The position numbers and the translations under genes are program-made. Shown here piece after piece: positions 63,791-64,000 of a stretch of 64,000 nt of DNA. Source of the stretch: Flabesymbios commensalis (taxonomy: Eukaryota > Annelida > Polychaeta > Terebellida > Flabelligeridae); contig OZ024912.1 of NCBI GenBank assembly GCA_964017125.1, positions 59,228,464-59,292,463 of the forward strand. The letters are read 5' to 3'. The notes below the pieces were generated by a model, which was given only the letters and a program-made list of their open reading frames with translations, was not told where the DNA came from and did not search any database. Within the stretch, counting starts at the first letter, position 1, and every line of letters starts with the position of its first letter.

Positions 63791-64000
63791 ATATATCCTC
63801 ACAGTATATACGTCAGCATTCACTAGACGCCATGCAGGGACTCTCTCTAGTCCCCTGGGAAGAGTCTCTGGCGCCGGTTGAAACGTCAGTTTTCAGAAAA
63901 CCAATTCAATTGTTGCACGATCGCAGGAGCTCTCCCTACGATCTAGACACGACCTCCATGCACCGCGGCCGGGTTTCACGTGAGATACACGTAAGCTACG
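63791..64000. other. Right edge, unassigned
   Basis: Balanced composition, with a small fold-back GGGACTCTCTCTAGTCCC at 63838-63855. It may continue the PalF repeat beyond the window. Confidence 0.35.

Overview
This looks like nuclear DNA from an animal, most likely a marine invertebrate (a lophotrochozoan or invertebrate deuterostome; I cannot name the species). It is AT-rich and gene-poor and is packed with short hairpin-forming repeats, tRNA-derived SINEs, broken non-LTR retrotransposons and microsatellites. No open reading frame could be assigned to a host gene. The only recognisable protein similarity lies in retroelements: a large reverse-strand LINE at about 23.6-27.3 kb, smaller LINE pieces at about 1.75, 5.4 and 29.7 kb, and a Ty3/Gypsy fossil at about 15.1-15.9 kb. 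No rRNA gene, free-standing tRNA gene or CRISPR array was seen.

The main content is several families of palindromic elements, named here by letter (my labels). PalA (about 26 copies) is a 60-110 bp near-palindrome built from CCAATGTTGG-like words, with ends like CAGCAAACACG. TTAA-B, -C, -D and -E are four distinct families that share one plan: a TTAA target, ends starting CCCTT, and a hairpin just inside one end only. These are the hallmarks of piggyBac-type non-autonomous elements (MITEs). PalF, PalG and PalH are compact palindromes of about 80-115 bp in 2, 5 and 6 copies. For the TTAA families, strand + means the hairpin lies at the right-hand end. Several TTAA elements abut through one shared TTAA, one is nested inside another, and one was split by a LINE.

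Layout. 0-16 kb: palindromic elements, a dimeric tRNA SINE with clean target duplications (12.7 kb), MITE clusters at 10.0-10.9 and 13.6-14.5 kb, and the Gypsy fossil. 16.3-19.8 kb: palindrome PalF, a three-unit tandem array with RFX-type X-boxes and TATA boxes, an old SINE, and a 380-bp tandem array. 20.7-21.6 kb: a 45-bp minisatellite. 23.3-27.4 kb: the LINE between two (GGAT)n tracts. 27.5-29.0 kb: a second minisatellite of similar period. 30-46 kb: scattered MITEs, a (GCAAT)n array, GC-rich islands and a perfect 77-bp palindrome at 45.1 kb. 46.6-64 kb: CAG/CTG cluster, more MITEs and SINEs, (AAT)n at a LINE tail, and a second copy of the PalF repeat at the right edge.

The window therefore reads as an intergenic or intronic repeat landscape, not as a set of cooperating genes. 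The points most worth following up are the shared hairpin architecture of the TTAA families, the tandem X-box/TATA modules, and the LINE with a PHD finger and a 2A-like motif sitting between GGAT tracts.
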